Below are positions 17,066 to 26,450 of a stretch of 64,000 nt of DNA, piece by piece. Location: the NCBI RefSeq assembly GCF_021173675.1, contig NZ_JAIHON010000016.1, positions 417 to 64,416 on the forward strand. Direction: 5' to 3'. Numbering within the stretch: the stretch's first letter is position 1; each line of letters opens with the position of its first letter. The stretch comes from Streptomyces lincolnensis (GTDB lineage Bacteria > Actinomycetota > Actinomycetes > Streptomycetales > Streptomycetaceae). The translations under genes were made by a program, and so were the position numbers. The notes beneath the pieces were generated by a model. It was not told the origin of the DNA. It saw only the letters and a list, made by a program, of their open reading frames with translations, and ran no database searches.

Positions 17066-19156
17066 TCAGAAGATGGGCACTGCGCAGAGCAGGTCGCCGT
17101 TCCTGACGAAGACCCTGTTGCCGCCCACCGCGAGCCCATGCTGTTCGGCTTCGGGCAGTTCGTAGGTCCATCCGTCCTCCCCCTCATCGACGGACAAGGC
17201 CGCCACTTCGGTCTGGAAGGAGTGGTCGATCACCACTACCCCCGAGCCCTGCGGGAGCAGGTAACTGTCACTGCTGCCACCGACGTTCTGGAAATCCCAG
17301 AGCGGCTTGCCACTGCCAGCGGCAAGCCGCTCCGGAAACGCCCCACCGACCGAGTACACGGACGAGCCGAAGACACTCACCGGGCCCCATTCCGCGGGCT
17401 TTCTGTACATGTCCTTGGTCGTGCGGGTCCAGATCTTCTTGCCGTCGGTGATCCTCAGCGCGGACAGTGCCTTGCCGTTGACGTACACGACCCCGTTGTG
17501 CGCGGCCGGACCCAGTGAGACGTTCTTCCCCTGGTCACGCAGTTCCCAGACGAAGCTGCCGTCGTCGGTCGCCATGGCCAATACATGGCCGTCGTTCGTC
17601 ACGAGCACCAGACGTCCACTGTCGAGAGCCGTCTTCACCGTGATCCTGCCGCGGTAGCGCGCCGGGATCTGGGCCGTCCAGCGGATCCGGGCGTCGGAGC
17701 GTCCCACGCTGCGCAGCCGGTGATCAGCGGTCATGACGTAGACCGCGTCGTCGTCCGCGGCGAGGAGAGCTTTCGCGTCGGCTGCCGCCGTCCACTTCGC
17801 CACGCCGGTGGAGGGAACGTACGTACGCAGTACTCCCTTGGCGTCCAGAGCCACGATCAGCCGGTCGGAGAGTGACAGGTAGTGGCCGGGCCCCACGTCT
17901 TCCGTCTTCCAGCGCAGCTTCCCGTCCACGACGTTGTACGCGGCGAGACCGCCGTAGAGCCCGATGACGACCACGTCCCTCACGGGCAGGGGAGCGCGCG
18001 AGGCCTCGTCCACCGCTACGTCGACACTCCACAGCGCTTTCGGGGACTCCCCGACGATGTAGTCACCGTCGTCAGCCGAGAGCAGTCGTGCCTTCGGTGT
18101 CGTCACGGCGGCCGGGATGTCGAACGGATCGTCCTTCTTTTCCTGCTGCCCCGGCCGGCGAAGCAGCCACCAGCCCGTGGTACCGCCCCCTGCCACGAGC
18201 ACGGTGCCGCCGGCCGCGAAGCCGGTGAGCAGCCGCCGCCTGGTCACGGTCGTGGCCGTACCCGTCGTGGGCGGCGCGGTGAGTTCTCGTATCCGGCGTT
18301 CTCGTTCCTGGATGTCCTCCGCCACCGGGCCCCGTCTCCACACCCGATCACCGTTCTTCGGCGCGGCGAAAGCGGTGGCGACCTGCCCCGGGGCGGGCCG
18401 TTGAGTGCTGTCCTTGGCCAGGCACGGAGCGATGAGCGTGTGCAGGTGAGGAGGCAGTCCGTCCCAACGCGGCTCACCATGAACGACCTCGTACTGTACG
18501 GCTGCCACATGCGTCCCCTCGAACGCGCGACGGCCGGTGGCCGCGTACACGAGGACGGCACCCAGCGAGAACAGGTCGGCCGCGGGAGTCACTCTTCGTC
18601 CGAGCACCTGCTCAGGGGCGCCGTACCCGGGCGTGACAGGGATCTGTCCGGTCGTGGTGAGCGTGAGCCCGTGCTCCGGGCGGGCGATGCCGAAGTCGAT
18701 GACCCTCGGACCGGCCGACGTCAGCACGATGTTCTGCGGCTTGAGGTCGCGGTGGACGAATCCCGCAGCATGGATGTCCGTCAGGGTCCGCGCGATCGAT
18801 GTGGCCAGGACACGGAGGGCCGCTTCACCGAGCGGCCCGTGTCTTTCGACCGCTTCCTCCAGAGTCGGCCCGGCAAGGAACTCCGTGGCGATCCAGGGGC
18901 GGCCTCCCTCGGTCTGCGCGCCCAGTACGGCGGCGACTCCCGGGCTCCTTACCGCCCGGGCCGCGAGTGCCTCACGTACGAAGCGCTGCCCGAGTCCCGA
19001 GTCGTGGGCGAGTTCGGGGCGCAGCACCTTCACCGCGGCGACGGTCCCGGCGCCGTCCTGACCGACGTAGACCTTGCCCATGCCGCCTTCGCCCAGCACT
19101 CCGAGCAGGCGGTAGGGACCGAGCCGGATGGGGTCGCCCGTGCCCAGGGGTTTCAT
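17066..19156 (-). CDS. Membrane Ser/Thr protein kinase with extracytoplasmic PQQ-type propeller
   Basis: A 696-aa receptor-like kinase. The Hanks kinase domain spans about 13-265: glycine loop GEGGMG 22-27, ATP-binding K43, catalytic HRDLKPQN 135-142, DFG 154-156 and APEQ near 180. A transmembrane helix at 309-333 (preceded by Arg-Arg-Arg) is followed by about 360 residues of PQQ/WD-like repeats with recurring L-W or W-T plus G-x-V-Y-V motifs. This suggests an extracytoplasmic sensor or scaffold propeller. It is the last gene of an apparent three-gene operon that lies just behind the esx pair, so phosphorylation of ESX components is a reasonable guess. All catalytic residues are present. Confidence 0.9.
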   Translation of the reverse strand: MKPLGTGDPIRLGPYRLLGVLGEGGMGKVYVGQDGAGTVAAVKVLRPELAHDSGLGQRFVREALAARAVRSPGVAAVLGAQTEGGRPWIATEFLAGPTLEEAVERHGPLGEAALRVLATSIARTLTDIHAAGFVHRDLKPQNIVLTSAGPRVIDFGIARPEHGLTLTTTGQIPVTPGYGAPEQVLGRRVTPAADLFSLGAVLVYAATGRRAFEGTHVAAVQYEVVHGEPRWDGLPPHLHTLIAPCLAKDSTQRPAPGQVATAFAAPKNGDRVWRRGPVAEDIQERERRIRELTAPPTTGTATTVTRRRLLTGFAAGGTVLVAGGGTTGWWLLRRPGQQEKKDDPFDIPAAVTTPKARLLSADDGDYIVGESPKALWSVDVAVDEASRAPLPVRDVVVIGLYGGLAAYNVVDGKLRWKTEDVGPGHYLSLSDRLIVALDAKGVLRTYVPSTGVAKWTAAADAKALLAADDDAVYVMTADHRLRSVGRSDARIRWTAQIPARYRGRITVKTALDSGRLVLVTNDGHVLAMATDDGSFVWELRDQGKNVSLGPAAHNGVVYVNGKALSALRITDGKKIWTRTTKDMYRKPAEWGPVSVFGSSVYSVGGAFPERLAAGSGKPLWDFQNVGGSSDSYLLPQGSGVVVIDHSFQTEVAALSVDEGEDGWTYELPEAEQHGLAVGGNRVFVRNGDLLCAVPIF

Positions 19157-19192
19157 CGCTGACTGCCTTCTGGTCCGTTCATCAAGAGCCGT

Positions 19193-21406
19193 TCACCCAA
19201 GCGGGAAGGCGGCGAGGAAGTGGCCGCCGAGAGCAATGGTGACCTTGGCCTTCTCGTGGGCGACGAAACGGTCGCCGGTGGTCTTGTAGGAGTCGGCCGG
19301 CGTGTGGTAGGCGAGATCGACAGCCCAGAGCGCCGAAGATCGTTTGCTGTACGCGTAGTCGGTGCCGATGACGGGCGCCGCGTTCAGATCGGCTTTCGCT
19401 CCACCGTTTCCCTGTTCCTCCCACAGTGCCCGTCCGCTGTCGGAATCGAAGGCGACGAGGCCGTGCCCCTTCTCGACGGCGTACACCACACCGTCCTTGA
19501 CCGCCGGAAGACCGTAAGTGCGGCCGGGGCGCGCCGTGGTGGAGTCCCACACCTGAGTACCGTCGCTCAGCCGGAGGGCACGCAATCGACCGGAACCCAC
19601 ATAGAGATTCCGGGAGTCGGTCGCCAGCGGCCGCTGCACACGGTCCGGTACCACGCCGTCGAAAGGCCTGTCCCAGCGGACCGTCCCGGTACGGGTGTCG
19701 CGCGCGACGATACGGACCTTGCCCGCGTTGGTCTCCTGCAGGCCGACCAGGATGTCGCCCACGACTCGGGCCGAGAGGAAGTGCAGGCGCTCGGACTTGT
19801 CGGGTCGTGCCGGCAGTGGCTTGGTCCACAGTCTCTTTCCCGTGCTGATGTCGACGGCGAAGAGGGACCAGGACTGGGACGCGAGGAAGTAGGTGTCGTA
19901 CTTGCCCCGACCGGCCACCGCGTAGACGACACCGTCGGCCGTGCACAGCACCTGGTTGTAGGAGATGCCCCCGTTGAAGTCGGTGAACTGGGCGAACGGC
20001 TCGGCCGCCTTGCCCGAGACGAGGCTGACGGACACGAGGTCCAAGGGAAAACCGCCCGGCTTTCCGGCATTCTGCTGCGAGCCTTCCGGCTCCACCATCC
20101 GGACGAGTTGTTCACCGTCCGTCGCGATCTGCCAGTGGCTTTCCATCAGGTCCGACGTCCACGCGATCCTTCCGCTCGCGGCGTCGATTCCGCCCAGCCC
20201 TTGACCGGCCACCAACGTGACCAGGCCACCCACAGCGAGCGGCAGTACGGCCGGAACGGTCCCCCACGGGGAATCGGCAACCTGGAGCTGCCAGATCGAG
20301 TCGAGCTGCTTCTTCGGCACCTGGCTGTTGCTCGGACCGACGGCGGGCGAGACCTGACTGCCCGAGCCGGACTCGCGGTTCCAGGCCCAGGCACCCGCTC
20401 CCGCGGCGGCTGTGCCGAGAACCAGGCCACTGGCCGCCAGCAGCATCCGGCGACGCGGTATCCGCGCGATCGGCGCGGTGGGCGTTTCCGCGGGTTGGTC
20501 GGGCGGGGCGGAAAGTCGTTCAGGCGTGGTCAGCCAGACCTCGGCGGACCGACGAGCGATGTCCGCGAGCAACACCGCGGGGACATGATCCGCGAACTCA
20601 CCTGTTCCGTCATGGAGTTGAGCGGCAAGCTGCGCCGTGGTCGGCCGCCGGAACGGGTTCTTGTCCAGGCACGGGCCGAGGATGGGGACCAGAGACGCGG
20701 GAACACCCCTCAGGTCGGGATCGCCGTAACGGACCCGGTAGAGAAGATCCGCGGTCTGTCCGTGACCGAAGGGGGCATGACCGCCGACCGCGAAGACGAG
20801 CACCCCGGCAAGCGCGAACACGTCTCCCGCAGAGGTGTGCTCTTCTCCCCCGGCCTGCTCGGGCGACATGAAGGCGGGTGTGCCGACCGCGGCGCCGATC
20901 CTGGTGAGGTGCTCGTCACCGATCGCTCGTGCGATGCCGAAGTCGATCACCTTCGGGCCGTAGGCCGTGACCAGGATGTTGGACGGCTTGAGATCCCGGT
21001 GCACCACATCGGAGCTGTGCAGTTGGCCGAGCGCTCCGCACAGGGCCGCCCCGAGGGCGCGTACGGAGGCTTCGGGCAGCGGTCCGGCGAGTCGGACCGC
21101 TTCGTCGAGGGGCGGTCCGAGCACGTACTCGGTGGCGATCCAGGGGACGTCCGCCTGTGTGTCCGCATCGAGGACCTCGGCTCCGTGTCGCTTTCCGATA
21201 ACCCTGGCCGCGTCGGCCTCCAGCCGGAACCTGGTGCGGGAACCGGGGTCCGCCGCGAGAGAGGCGTGCATCGTCTTGACGGCGACGGTACGACCGCCGG
21301 CGGAACGGGCCAGGTAGACGGTTCCCATTCCGCCGCTGCCGAGGCGGACGATCGGGCGGTACGAGCCGAACTCGTACGGGTCGTCATGAGTGAGGGGAGT
21401 TGGCAT
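19193..21406 (-). CDS. Membrane Ser/Thr protein kinase with PQQ-type propeller (paralogue)
   Basis: A 737-aa kinase with the same layout as its downstream neighbour: kinase domain about 15-265 (GSGGMG 23-28, K44, HRDLKPSN 136-143, DFG 155-157), a linker, one transmembrane helix at 320-342 and an outer PQQ/PD40-like repeat domain to the end. It starts 10 bases after the pseudokinase stop and ends 36 bases before the next kinase, so the three are probably one transcript. The kinase domains and outer domains are alike enough to be paralogues. The ligand is unknown. Confidence 0.9.
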   Translation of the reverse strand: MPTPLTHDDPYEFGSYRPIVRLGSGGMGTVYLARSAGGRTVAVKTMHASLAADPGSRTRFRLEADAARVIGKRHGAEVLDADTQADVPWIATEYVLGPPLDEAVRLAGPLPEASVRALGAALCGALGQLHSSDVVHRDLKPSNILVTAYGPKVIDFGIARAIGDEHLTRIGAAVGTPAFMSPEQAGGEEHTSAGDVFALAGVLVFAVGGHAPFGHGQTADLLYRVRYGDPDLRGVPASLVPILGPCLDKNPFRRPTTAQLAAQLHDGTGEFADHVPAVLLADIARRSAEVWLTTPERLSAPPDQPAETPTAPIARIPRRRMLLAASGLVLGTAAAGAGAWAWNRESGSGSQVSPAVGPSNSQVPKKQLDSIWQLQVADSPWGTVPAVLPLAVGGLVTLVAGQGLGGIDAASGRIAWTSDLMESHWQIATDGEQLVRMVEPEGSQQNAGKPGGFPLDLVSVSLVSGKAAEPFAQFTDFNGGISYNQVLCTADGVVYAVAGRGKYDTYFLASQSWSLFAVDISTGKRLWTKPLPARPDKSERLHFLSARVVGDILVGLQETNAGKVRIVARDTRTGTVRWDRPFDGVVPDRVQRPLATDSRNLYVGSGRLRALRLSDGTQVWDSTTARPGRTYGLPAVKDGVVYAVEKGHGLVAFDSDSGRALWEEQGNGGAKADLNAAPVIGTDYAYSKRSSALWAVDLAYHTPADSYKTTGDRFVAHEKAKVTIALGGHFLAAFPLG

Positions 21407-21416
21407 CCAGGCGTCG

Positions 21417-22367
21417 TCAGTTCTGGCGGAAGGCGGGCGTGGGGGTCACGGCGGAGCGTTGAATGTCCGTGGCGAGCAGGGCGGCCGACTGGTGGGCGAT
21501 GGCGGCGATCACACGGTTCGGCAGCCAGCCCGGGCGGAGGAGCGCGGCGGACCTGGCCTCGCTCCCGGACCCGGTCGGCTCCTGGTCATCGGCGGCGAAG
21601 GTGTTCAGCAGTTCCGCCACCTGTGGTCGGTTCGCCGGGTCACGTGACAGGCAGCGGCCGACGACCACCCGTATCCCGGACGGGAGTTCCTCGCTTTCAG
21701 GGGTCGTGTGACCCGTCGCGGCGTAGGCCAGGGTCGCACCGAGCGCGTACACATCACCGAGGGGACGCGGGTGTCCGCCGGCTGCCTGCTCCGGCGGCAG
21801 ACTGCCGGGCTCAAGTCCTGGGAGGCCGGAGCGTGGCGTGCCGTCCGGTGCCGCGGTACGCACGGCCCCGAAACAGCTGAGGCGCGGGCCGTCGGCGGTG
21901 AGCAGCACGGCGGCCGGTGATACCCCGGCGAACACCAACCCCTGCGCGTGCACGACGGCCAGCGTCTCGGCGAGAGCGGCCCCGAGGGCACACACGGTCC
22001 GCTCGGACAGCGGGCCACCATTGACTGCGAGCGCGGTGGGCAGCGGCAGAGCGGGCTGGTAGGGCCGTGCGTGCCAGGCAGCCTCCCCCGGTGCGGCACA
22101 GGCGACCGCGGGTGCCGCGAACGGCCCGAGGAGATAACGCGAGGCACTGGCCTCCGCCATGAAGCGATGAGGGGCGGTGCCTCGAAGCGGAACGCTGAGC
22201 AGGACCGTGTGCTCACCGTCTTCGCTGCGGGCGATGTAGCGCCGCTCCGGCACCGGGATGTGTGTGTGAGGAGTGTCCAACGCGGTGATCAGTACATACG
22301 GGCCGATCCGACGCGAAGCCGCGGCACCGCTCTGGGCCCGACCGTTTGCAGCGCCTGTCGCGTGCAC
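21417..22367 (-). CDS. Soluble Ser/Thr pseudokinase
   Basis: About 316 aa with a kinase-like fold but no catalytic signature. The glycine loop is replaced by TALDTPHTHIP, there is no lysine at the VAVK position, the HRDLKPxN loop reads FAGVSPAAV, and DFG reads CFG. Structural landmarks persist: PPEQAAGG for APE, GDVYALGATLAYAATG for helix F, and ANRPQ. The C-terminal tail resembles the juxtamembrane linker of the kinase encoded next, but it stops before any transmembrane helix or propeller. I favour the GTG at 22365-22367 (AAGGA upstream); a TTG at 22400 lacks a ribosome site. Probably a scaffold or allosteric partner of the two kinases. Confidence 0.75.
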   Translation of the reverse strand: MHATGAANGRAQSGAAASRRIGPYVLITALDTPHTHIPVPERRYIARSEDGEHTVLLSVPLRGTAPHRFMAEASASRYLLGPFAAPAVACAAPGEAAWHARPYQPALPLPTALAVNGGPLSERTVCALGAALAETLAVVHAQGLVFAGVSPAAVLLTADGPRLSCFGAVRTAAPDGTPRSGLPGLEPGSLPPEQAAGGHPRPLGDVYALGATLAYAATGHTTPESEELPSGIRVVVGRCLSRDPANRPQVAELLNTFAADDQEPTGSGSEARSAALLRPGWLPNRVIAAIAHQSAALLATDIQRSAVTPTPAFRQN

Positions 22368-22439
22368 GTGATTCCCAGTCCTTGTCCCTACGCCGTCCAA
22401 GTCCGCGGAGTTGATCCGATCCGCGTGCTCGGACAGCGG

Positions 22440-22472
22440 CAGGGTGGGCGCCTCCCGCGCGCGCCCACCCTG
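22440..22472 (-). terminator. 12-bp stem between the esx pair and the kinase operon
   Basis: Arms at 22440-22451 and 22461-22472 are perfectly complementary. The stem begins 24 bases beyond the stop of the second WXG100 gene and about 70 bases before the pseudokinase. It may end or attenuate the esx transcript, keeping the abundant WXG100 proteins above the kinases. Confidence 0.65.
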
Positions 22473-22495
22473 AGAATTCCGCTGTGGCCTGCTTC

Positions 22496-22795
22496 CTACT
22501 GGAAGTAGCTGGCCGCCTTCTTGTCACCCTGCATGTAGGTACCGCCGGACGTCGCGACGACGTGGCCGATGCCCGTGAGCGCCTGGTGGATGTCGTTGGC
22601 TTCCTTGTCCCAGCGGTGCAGCTTCTCGTTGAAGGTGCCCTGAGCCTCACCCTCCCAGTACTGGAGGCTGCTCACGACCAGCTTCTTGAGCTCCTGGAGG
22701 TCCTGCTCCAGCGTGCTCGCCTCGTTACCGATCTTCGTGGCCGCGAAGTCGAGACCGTCATAAGTGACTTGCAGACCATCGGCGTTGTTCGCCAT
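22496..22795 (-). CDS. WXG100 protein, EsxB-like (with YxxxD export signal)
   Basis: A 99-aa helical-hairpin protein. The turn motif is W47-E-G49 (YWEGEA). The C-terminal Y87-M-Q-G-D91 fits the YxxxD/E general type VII export signal carried by CFP-10/EsxB, so of the pair this is the EsxB-like partner. It should form a heterodimer with the protein encoded 80 bases upstream. The EsxA/EsxB naming for Streptomyces is from memory, so no symbol is given. Start ATG at 22793-22795 with AAGAGGGA upstream. Confidence 0.92.
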   Translation of the reverse strand: MANNADGLQVTYDGLDFAATKIGNEASTLEQDLQELKKLVVSSLQYWEGEAQGTFNEKLHRWDKEANDIHQALTGIGHVVATSGGTYMQGDKKAASYFQ

Positions 22796-22875
22796 TCCCT
22801 CTTACCTCGTCTCGCTGGGTGTGCGTGGTGGGTGCCGGAGCCGGCTGCCCGGCGAAGTCTGTCCGCCCGCTCGGC

Positions 22876-23226
22876 TCAGTAGGAGCTGAGGGAGGACGGC
22901 GGGACGGTGGAAGCGCCGTCCTGGATGTCGATCTTGTTGACCGCCGCGCGGACCTCGTCTTCCTTGCTGTCCTTGATGTTGCGCGTCTGGGTCATCGCCT
23001 CGATGACATCGCTGAGGATGTTGCCGATGTTCTGCAGCGACTGGTTGATCTCGGCCTGCTTCTTGTCGAAGGCGGCACGGCCGATGCCCTGCCACTGACC
23101 CTCGAGGCCGTCGATGACGCCCTGAAGGTTGTGCACGCGCTTCCGGATGCTCTCGTACTTCTCGAACATCTGCTTCTGAAGCTGGACTACTGCGGCATCT
23201 TCGAGCTTCTGCTGCCCGCTTGCCAT
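22876..23226 (-). CDS. WXG100 protein, EsxA-like
   Basis: A 116-aa helical-hairpin protein with W45-Q-G47 at the turn and long amphipathic helices on both sides. The tail is Ser/Pro rich and has no YxxxD/E motif, as expected of the EsxA-type partner. It is slightly longer than the usual 95-105 aa. First gene of the esx pair; the mycosin gene ends 134 bases upstream. Start ATG at 23224-23226 with AGGAAAGGC before it. Confidence 0.92.
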   Translation of the reverse strand: MASGQQKLEDAAVVQLQKQMFEKYESIRKRVHNLQGVIDGLEGQWQGIGRAAFDKKQAEINQSLQNIGNILSDVIEAMTQTRNIKDSKEDEVRAAVNKIDIQDGASTVPPSSLSSY

Positions 23227-23360
23227 GGTCAGCCCTGCCTTTCCTGAGTCTGGTGTTGCTGTGGTTGTTTCGGTTCACCGCCACGCTTGTGGCTTCGCAA
23301 CGGTGAACACGTACTGCAGGCCCTGACCGACGAGCACAGGGCTTGAGCGGCTGACAGTCG

Positions 23361-24653
23361 TCACCTGGCGCGACGCGCGCGCGTGACGGCCACTCCGGCA
23401 CCACCGATCACGATGACCGCGGCTGCCGCTCCGAGCGTGATCCAGAGGGTGTTGTCGTCACTGGAGGATTCTGCGGTTGATCCTGCCGCTGACGTTCCAC
23501 CGGTAGAACCCTTTTCCTGGCCTTGTGACGCGGCTGGTGCAGAAGGGGCGGTGGAGGACGAGGACGAGGAGGATTTCGCCAGCAGGTCTCCGCCGTTGTC
23601 CTTCGCAAGCGGGTCGACATTCGCCGCCCCCGCGTCGTACTTGGCGTCCGTGAGGACGAGACGGGGCCGAATGAATCCATAGCCGGAGTACTTGTTCGGC
23701 TCGTCTTCCGGCCAGGAACGGCCAGCCGTGTCGATCAAGGACCGGGTGACCTGATTGACCGTCCAGTCGGGGTGGGCAGACCAGATGAGTGCCGCAGCGG
23801 CAGATGTGACGGCGGAAGCGGCACTGGTGCCTTGGTTGCCTACGCAGTACGAACGGAAGCTGGTGTCACACCAGCCCGGCAGGCCCTCACCCGGCGCGGC
23901 CAGATCGACGTAGTCCCCGTAAGAGGAGGTTTTCGACACCGTCAATGACTCATCGGCCGCCGCGACACCAAGAACGTAGGGGTAGGCAGCAGGGTAACCA
24001 ATGTTCCCCTTGTTCTCACCTTGGTTACCCACCGCAGCGACCAGGAGCTTGCCTTTGGAGGCCGCGTACTTGACGGCTGATTCGATGTCAGGATTGATCG
24101 TTGGTGAGCCGAACGACATATTGATGATCTTTGCGTCGGTATCAGCCGCCGCCCTGATCGCGTCTGCGGGCTCGGGTGTCTTCTGCTTCTCTGCCGCGGA
24201 GCCCTTGAAATCGTCAAACTCGACGCGGTAGGGCACGATCTTCGCCCCTGGCGCCAGTCCCTTGATGCCGCCCCCTGATCCGGTACCCGCGATCAGCTCG
24301 GCGATCGTCGTTCCGTGGCCGTCATAGTCATCAGTCGCACGGTAAGCGACGGCCTTCGGAACGTCGCTCGTCAGCACCTGGCCCTTGAGGGACGCGGTAC
24401 TCGCGTTCACTCCGCTGTCGATGACAGCAACTTTGACCCCCTCACCGGTGCTCACCTTCCACATCTGGTCGGCCTTCATTAGGTTCAAGTACCACTGCTG
24501 CGACTGAGCATCAACGGCAGCGGCACTCGGGGCGAACCCCACGCTCACGGCGGCCAGAGCGCCGACGACCACGCCAGCAGCATGCGCTCGTCTCCCAAGG
24601 CGCGTCCTGAGAAACGCAGACCGCTCGCCTCGTCGGCTGATCTCTGACTTCAT
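23361..24653 (-). CDS. mycP: Type VII secretion-associated serine protease (mycosin 1)
   Basis: A 430-aa subtilisin-family membrane-anchored protease. There is a signal peptide (about 1-47, ending APSAAA-V), then the catalytic triad D79 (VIDSG), H113 (DGHGT) and S277 (GTSAAS), a Ser/Ala/Pro-rich linker and a C-terminal transmembrane helix at about 404-424 followed by Arg-rich cytoplasmic residues. C262 and C270 may pair. Mycosins sit on the periplasmic side of the ESX complex, stabilise it and cleave some substrates. This copy lies between the esx pair and a candidate substrate gene (24 bases), while a second mycosin lies beside eccB. Confidence 0.92.
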   Translation of the reverse strand: MKSEISRRGERSAFLRTRLGRRAHAAGVVVGALAAVSVGFAPSAAAVDAQSQQWYLNLMKADQMWKVSTGEGVKVAVIDSGVNASTASLKGQVLTSDVPKAVAYRATDDYDGHGTTIAELIAGTGSGGGIKGLAPGAKIVPYRVEFDDFKGSAAEKQKTPEPADAIRAAADTDAKIINMSFGSPTINPDIESAVKYAASKGKLLVAAVGNQGENKGNIGYPAAYPYVLGVAAADESLTVSKTSSYGDYVDLAAPGEGLPGWCDTSFRSYCVGNQGTSAASAVTSAAAALIWSAHPDWTVNQVTRSLIDTAGRSWPEDEPNKYSGYGFIRPRLVLTDAKYDAGAANVDPLAKDNGGDLLAKSSSSSSSTAPSAPAASQGQEKGSTGGTSAAGSTAESSSDDNTLWITLGAAAAVIVIGGAGVAVTRARRAR

Positions 24654-24677
24654 CGTGTTCCGTGTCCTCGCTCGCGC

Positions 24678-26450
24678 TCAGTTGACGACCGGCGGCACAT
24701 CGCGCCGGGGCTTGTTGGGCAGGTGAGTCTCCTGGTCTTCGACCAGGTAGTCGGGACGCTGCGTCGCCTGCGTGTCGTCGTCACCCGGCTTTTCGTTCTT
24801 GCCGGCACCGCGAACGAGACCAGCACCACCACGCGTCATGCCGTTGCGCTCTGCTCCGGCAGCGGAGTGGCGTCCGGTCGCCCGGCCGGTCACAGGGTCG
24901 CTCCCCCCAGCACCGGTGCGGGGAGCGGTCGCACCGGAGCCGGGCCTCGCGGTGGGCTCAGGCACGCCGAAGACCCCGCGCTGACCGGGGCGACCGGTCG
25001 CGGGCCGGGAGTTGGCCGCTCCGTCACCACCGACGACCGTGCCACGAGGAATTCTCGAGCCGCCCCGCGCCGAAGCGTCACCGGTGGTGGGGCGGCCTCC
25101 GACCACTCCGTTGGACCGACCGGCGCCGGTCGTCGGTGCGGTGTCGGTCCGCGGCGACGCCGTGCCGCCGGCACGCGGAGTTCCACCACTGATCCCACGG
25201 CCCATCTGGGACGACTGCGATCCGGAAACCGGCGCCTTGCCGGCCGCCTGCCCCGTCGACGTGGAGCGCCCCATCTGGTTCATGGGGCCCTGTCCTGCAG
25301 TACGCCCGACGCCCTGATTGTTCACGTTCGGCGTACTGGGTCGTCCCTGACCGGTCGCCGACGGGTTACGAAGACCCGCCGTTCCGCCCAGATTCCGGCC
25401 CTGAGTACCAGGGGGCATCGGTGTCCCGAGCCCGCTCTCGAAGGTGTGCGGCTGACCGCCACCAGGGACAGGAGTGCCCATTGTCGGAGGAGTGGGCCCC
25501 GTCACCGGAGTTGTGTTCGGGAGCAGCGTGTTGACGCTGTCGATGTTCGTACCGACAGAGACATCAGGGCGCTTGGCATTCCCCGTCACCTCACGGGGCG
25601 GTACGTCACTTGTGTCGTGAACCCCAACCCGTTCGGCCTGAGTATCCGTTCCGGCCCGACCGACAGCGCCGGTCGTTCCCGAGTCTCCGGAGCCGGTTCT
25701 TCCAGCCTCACCAACGCTGTAGCGCGCCGCCTTCGGCTTGGGTACGGCCACGTTCTTCTCAGGCTTGAACGTCGGCTGCTTGGCAGGCAGCGCTGACAGC
25801 ACCTCAGTGGACACCGCGTAGTACGACGACAACCGATTCATCTGGTTGATCGCCTCTTGGCGGTCCTTCTCCACTGCGACAGCAGCGGCGTACTCCTCCT
25901 TGTTCGCGGCCTTTTCCGCCTCCGTGAACTGGTTGGGCCGCTTCTGGTTCGATCGCGTGTCCCGGGCAGGCATGGCGCCACGAACCGCCGCGAGACCTAC
26001 GGCCGCAGCGGTGATCTGATCTCCTGCCGAGCCGGCGTAATCACTCAGGTACTGCGTGTTCTCGACGAGTGAGGTGCCCCAGCTCCGCAGAGCCTCACCG
26101 GACTCGCCCACCCAGTGGATCTTGGCCAGCCGGCCGTTGAGTCCGTCGGCTGCTTCCTTGATGGCATCGCGGGCGTCCCAAAGGGCCTTGCCGCTCGATT
26201 CAAGGTCTTCCGGGTCGGTCTGCTGAACCAGATCGATCATCGCGTTGAGGTCGAGATCCAGGCCGTCGAAGTCCGTCCGCGCCGCGATGGCCTGCCCGAC
26301 AGGGGTGGCCACCAGCGCTCCGTGGACGATCCGGCTGAACAACCCACCGCTCTGCGTACGGTCTTCGACGCCTCGGACGGTGTCGGTGAAGGAGTTCTGC
26401 CTGGAAACGCGGTCCAGGTCCCCTTTGTGCTGCTCGTCAGCCATCGTCAC
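24678..26450 (-). CDS. Large candidate ESX substrate: WxG helical head, disordered Gly/Thr/Pro tail
   Basis: A 590-aa protein. Residues 60-225 are helical with W113-V-G115 at a turn, resembling WXG100/PPE-type type VII targets, and Y244-S-V-G-E248 fits the YxxxD/E export signal just behind the helical part. From about 250 to 585 it is low-complexity (Gly, Thr, Pro, Arg, Ser, Asn), probably disordered. No enzyme domain is visible. The start GTG at 26448-26450 overlaps the upstream small helical gene by four bases (GTGA); an ATG two codons on is also possible. It is likely secreted or surface-exposed. Mycobacterial PPE or Esp proteins are the nearest analogy, not shown homologues. Confidence 0.75.
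   Translation of the reverse strand: MTMADEQHKGDLDRVSRQNSFTDTVRGVEDRTQSGGLFSRIVHGALVATPVGQAIAARTDFDGLDLDLNAMIDLVQQTDPEDLESSGKALWDARDAIKEAADGLNGRLAKIHWVGESGEALRSWGTSLVENTQYLSDYAGSAGDQITAAAVGLAAVRGAMPARDTRSNQKRPNQFTEAEKAANKEEYAAAVAVEKDRQEAINQMNRLSSYYAVSTEVLSALPAKQPTFKPEKNVAVPKPKAARYSVGEAGRTGSGDSGTTGAVGRAGTDTQAERVGVHDTSDVPPREVTGNAKRPDVSVGTNIDSVNTLLPNTTPVTGPTPPTMGTPVPGGGQPHTFESGLGTPMPPGTQGRNLGGTAGLRNPSATGQGRPSTPNVNNQGVGRTAGQGPMNQMGRSTSTGQAAGKAPVSGSQSSQMGRGISGGTPRAGGTASPRTDTAPTTGAGRSNGVVGGRPTTGDASARGGSRIPRGTVVGGDGAANSRPATGRPGQRGVFGVPEPTARPGSGATAPRTGAGGSDPVTGRATGRHSAAGAERNGMTRGGAGLVRGAGKNEKPGDDDTQATQRPDYLVEDQETHLPNKPRRDVPPVVN

Noticed and set aside
23274..23307. 7-bp inverted repeat between mycosin 1 and the esx pair as an operator or terminator
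   Set aside because: The stem is short with a 20-base loop and could occur by chance in this GC range.
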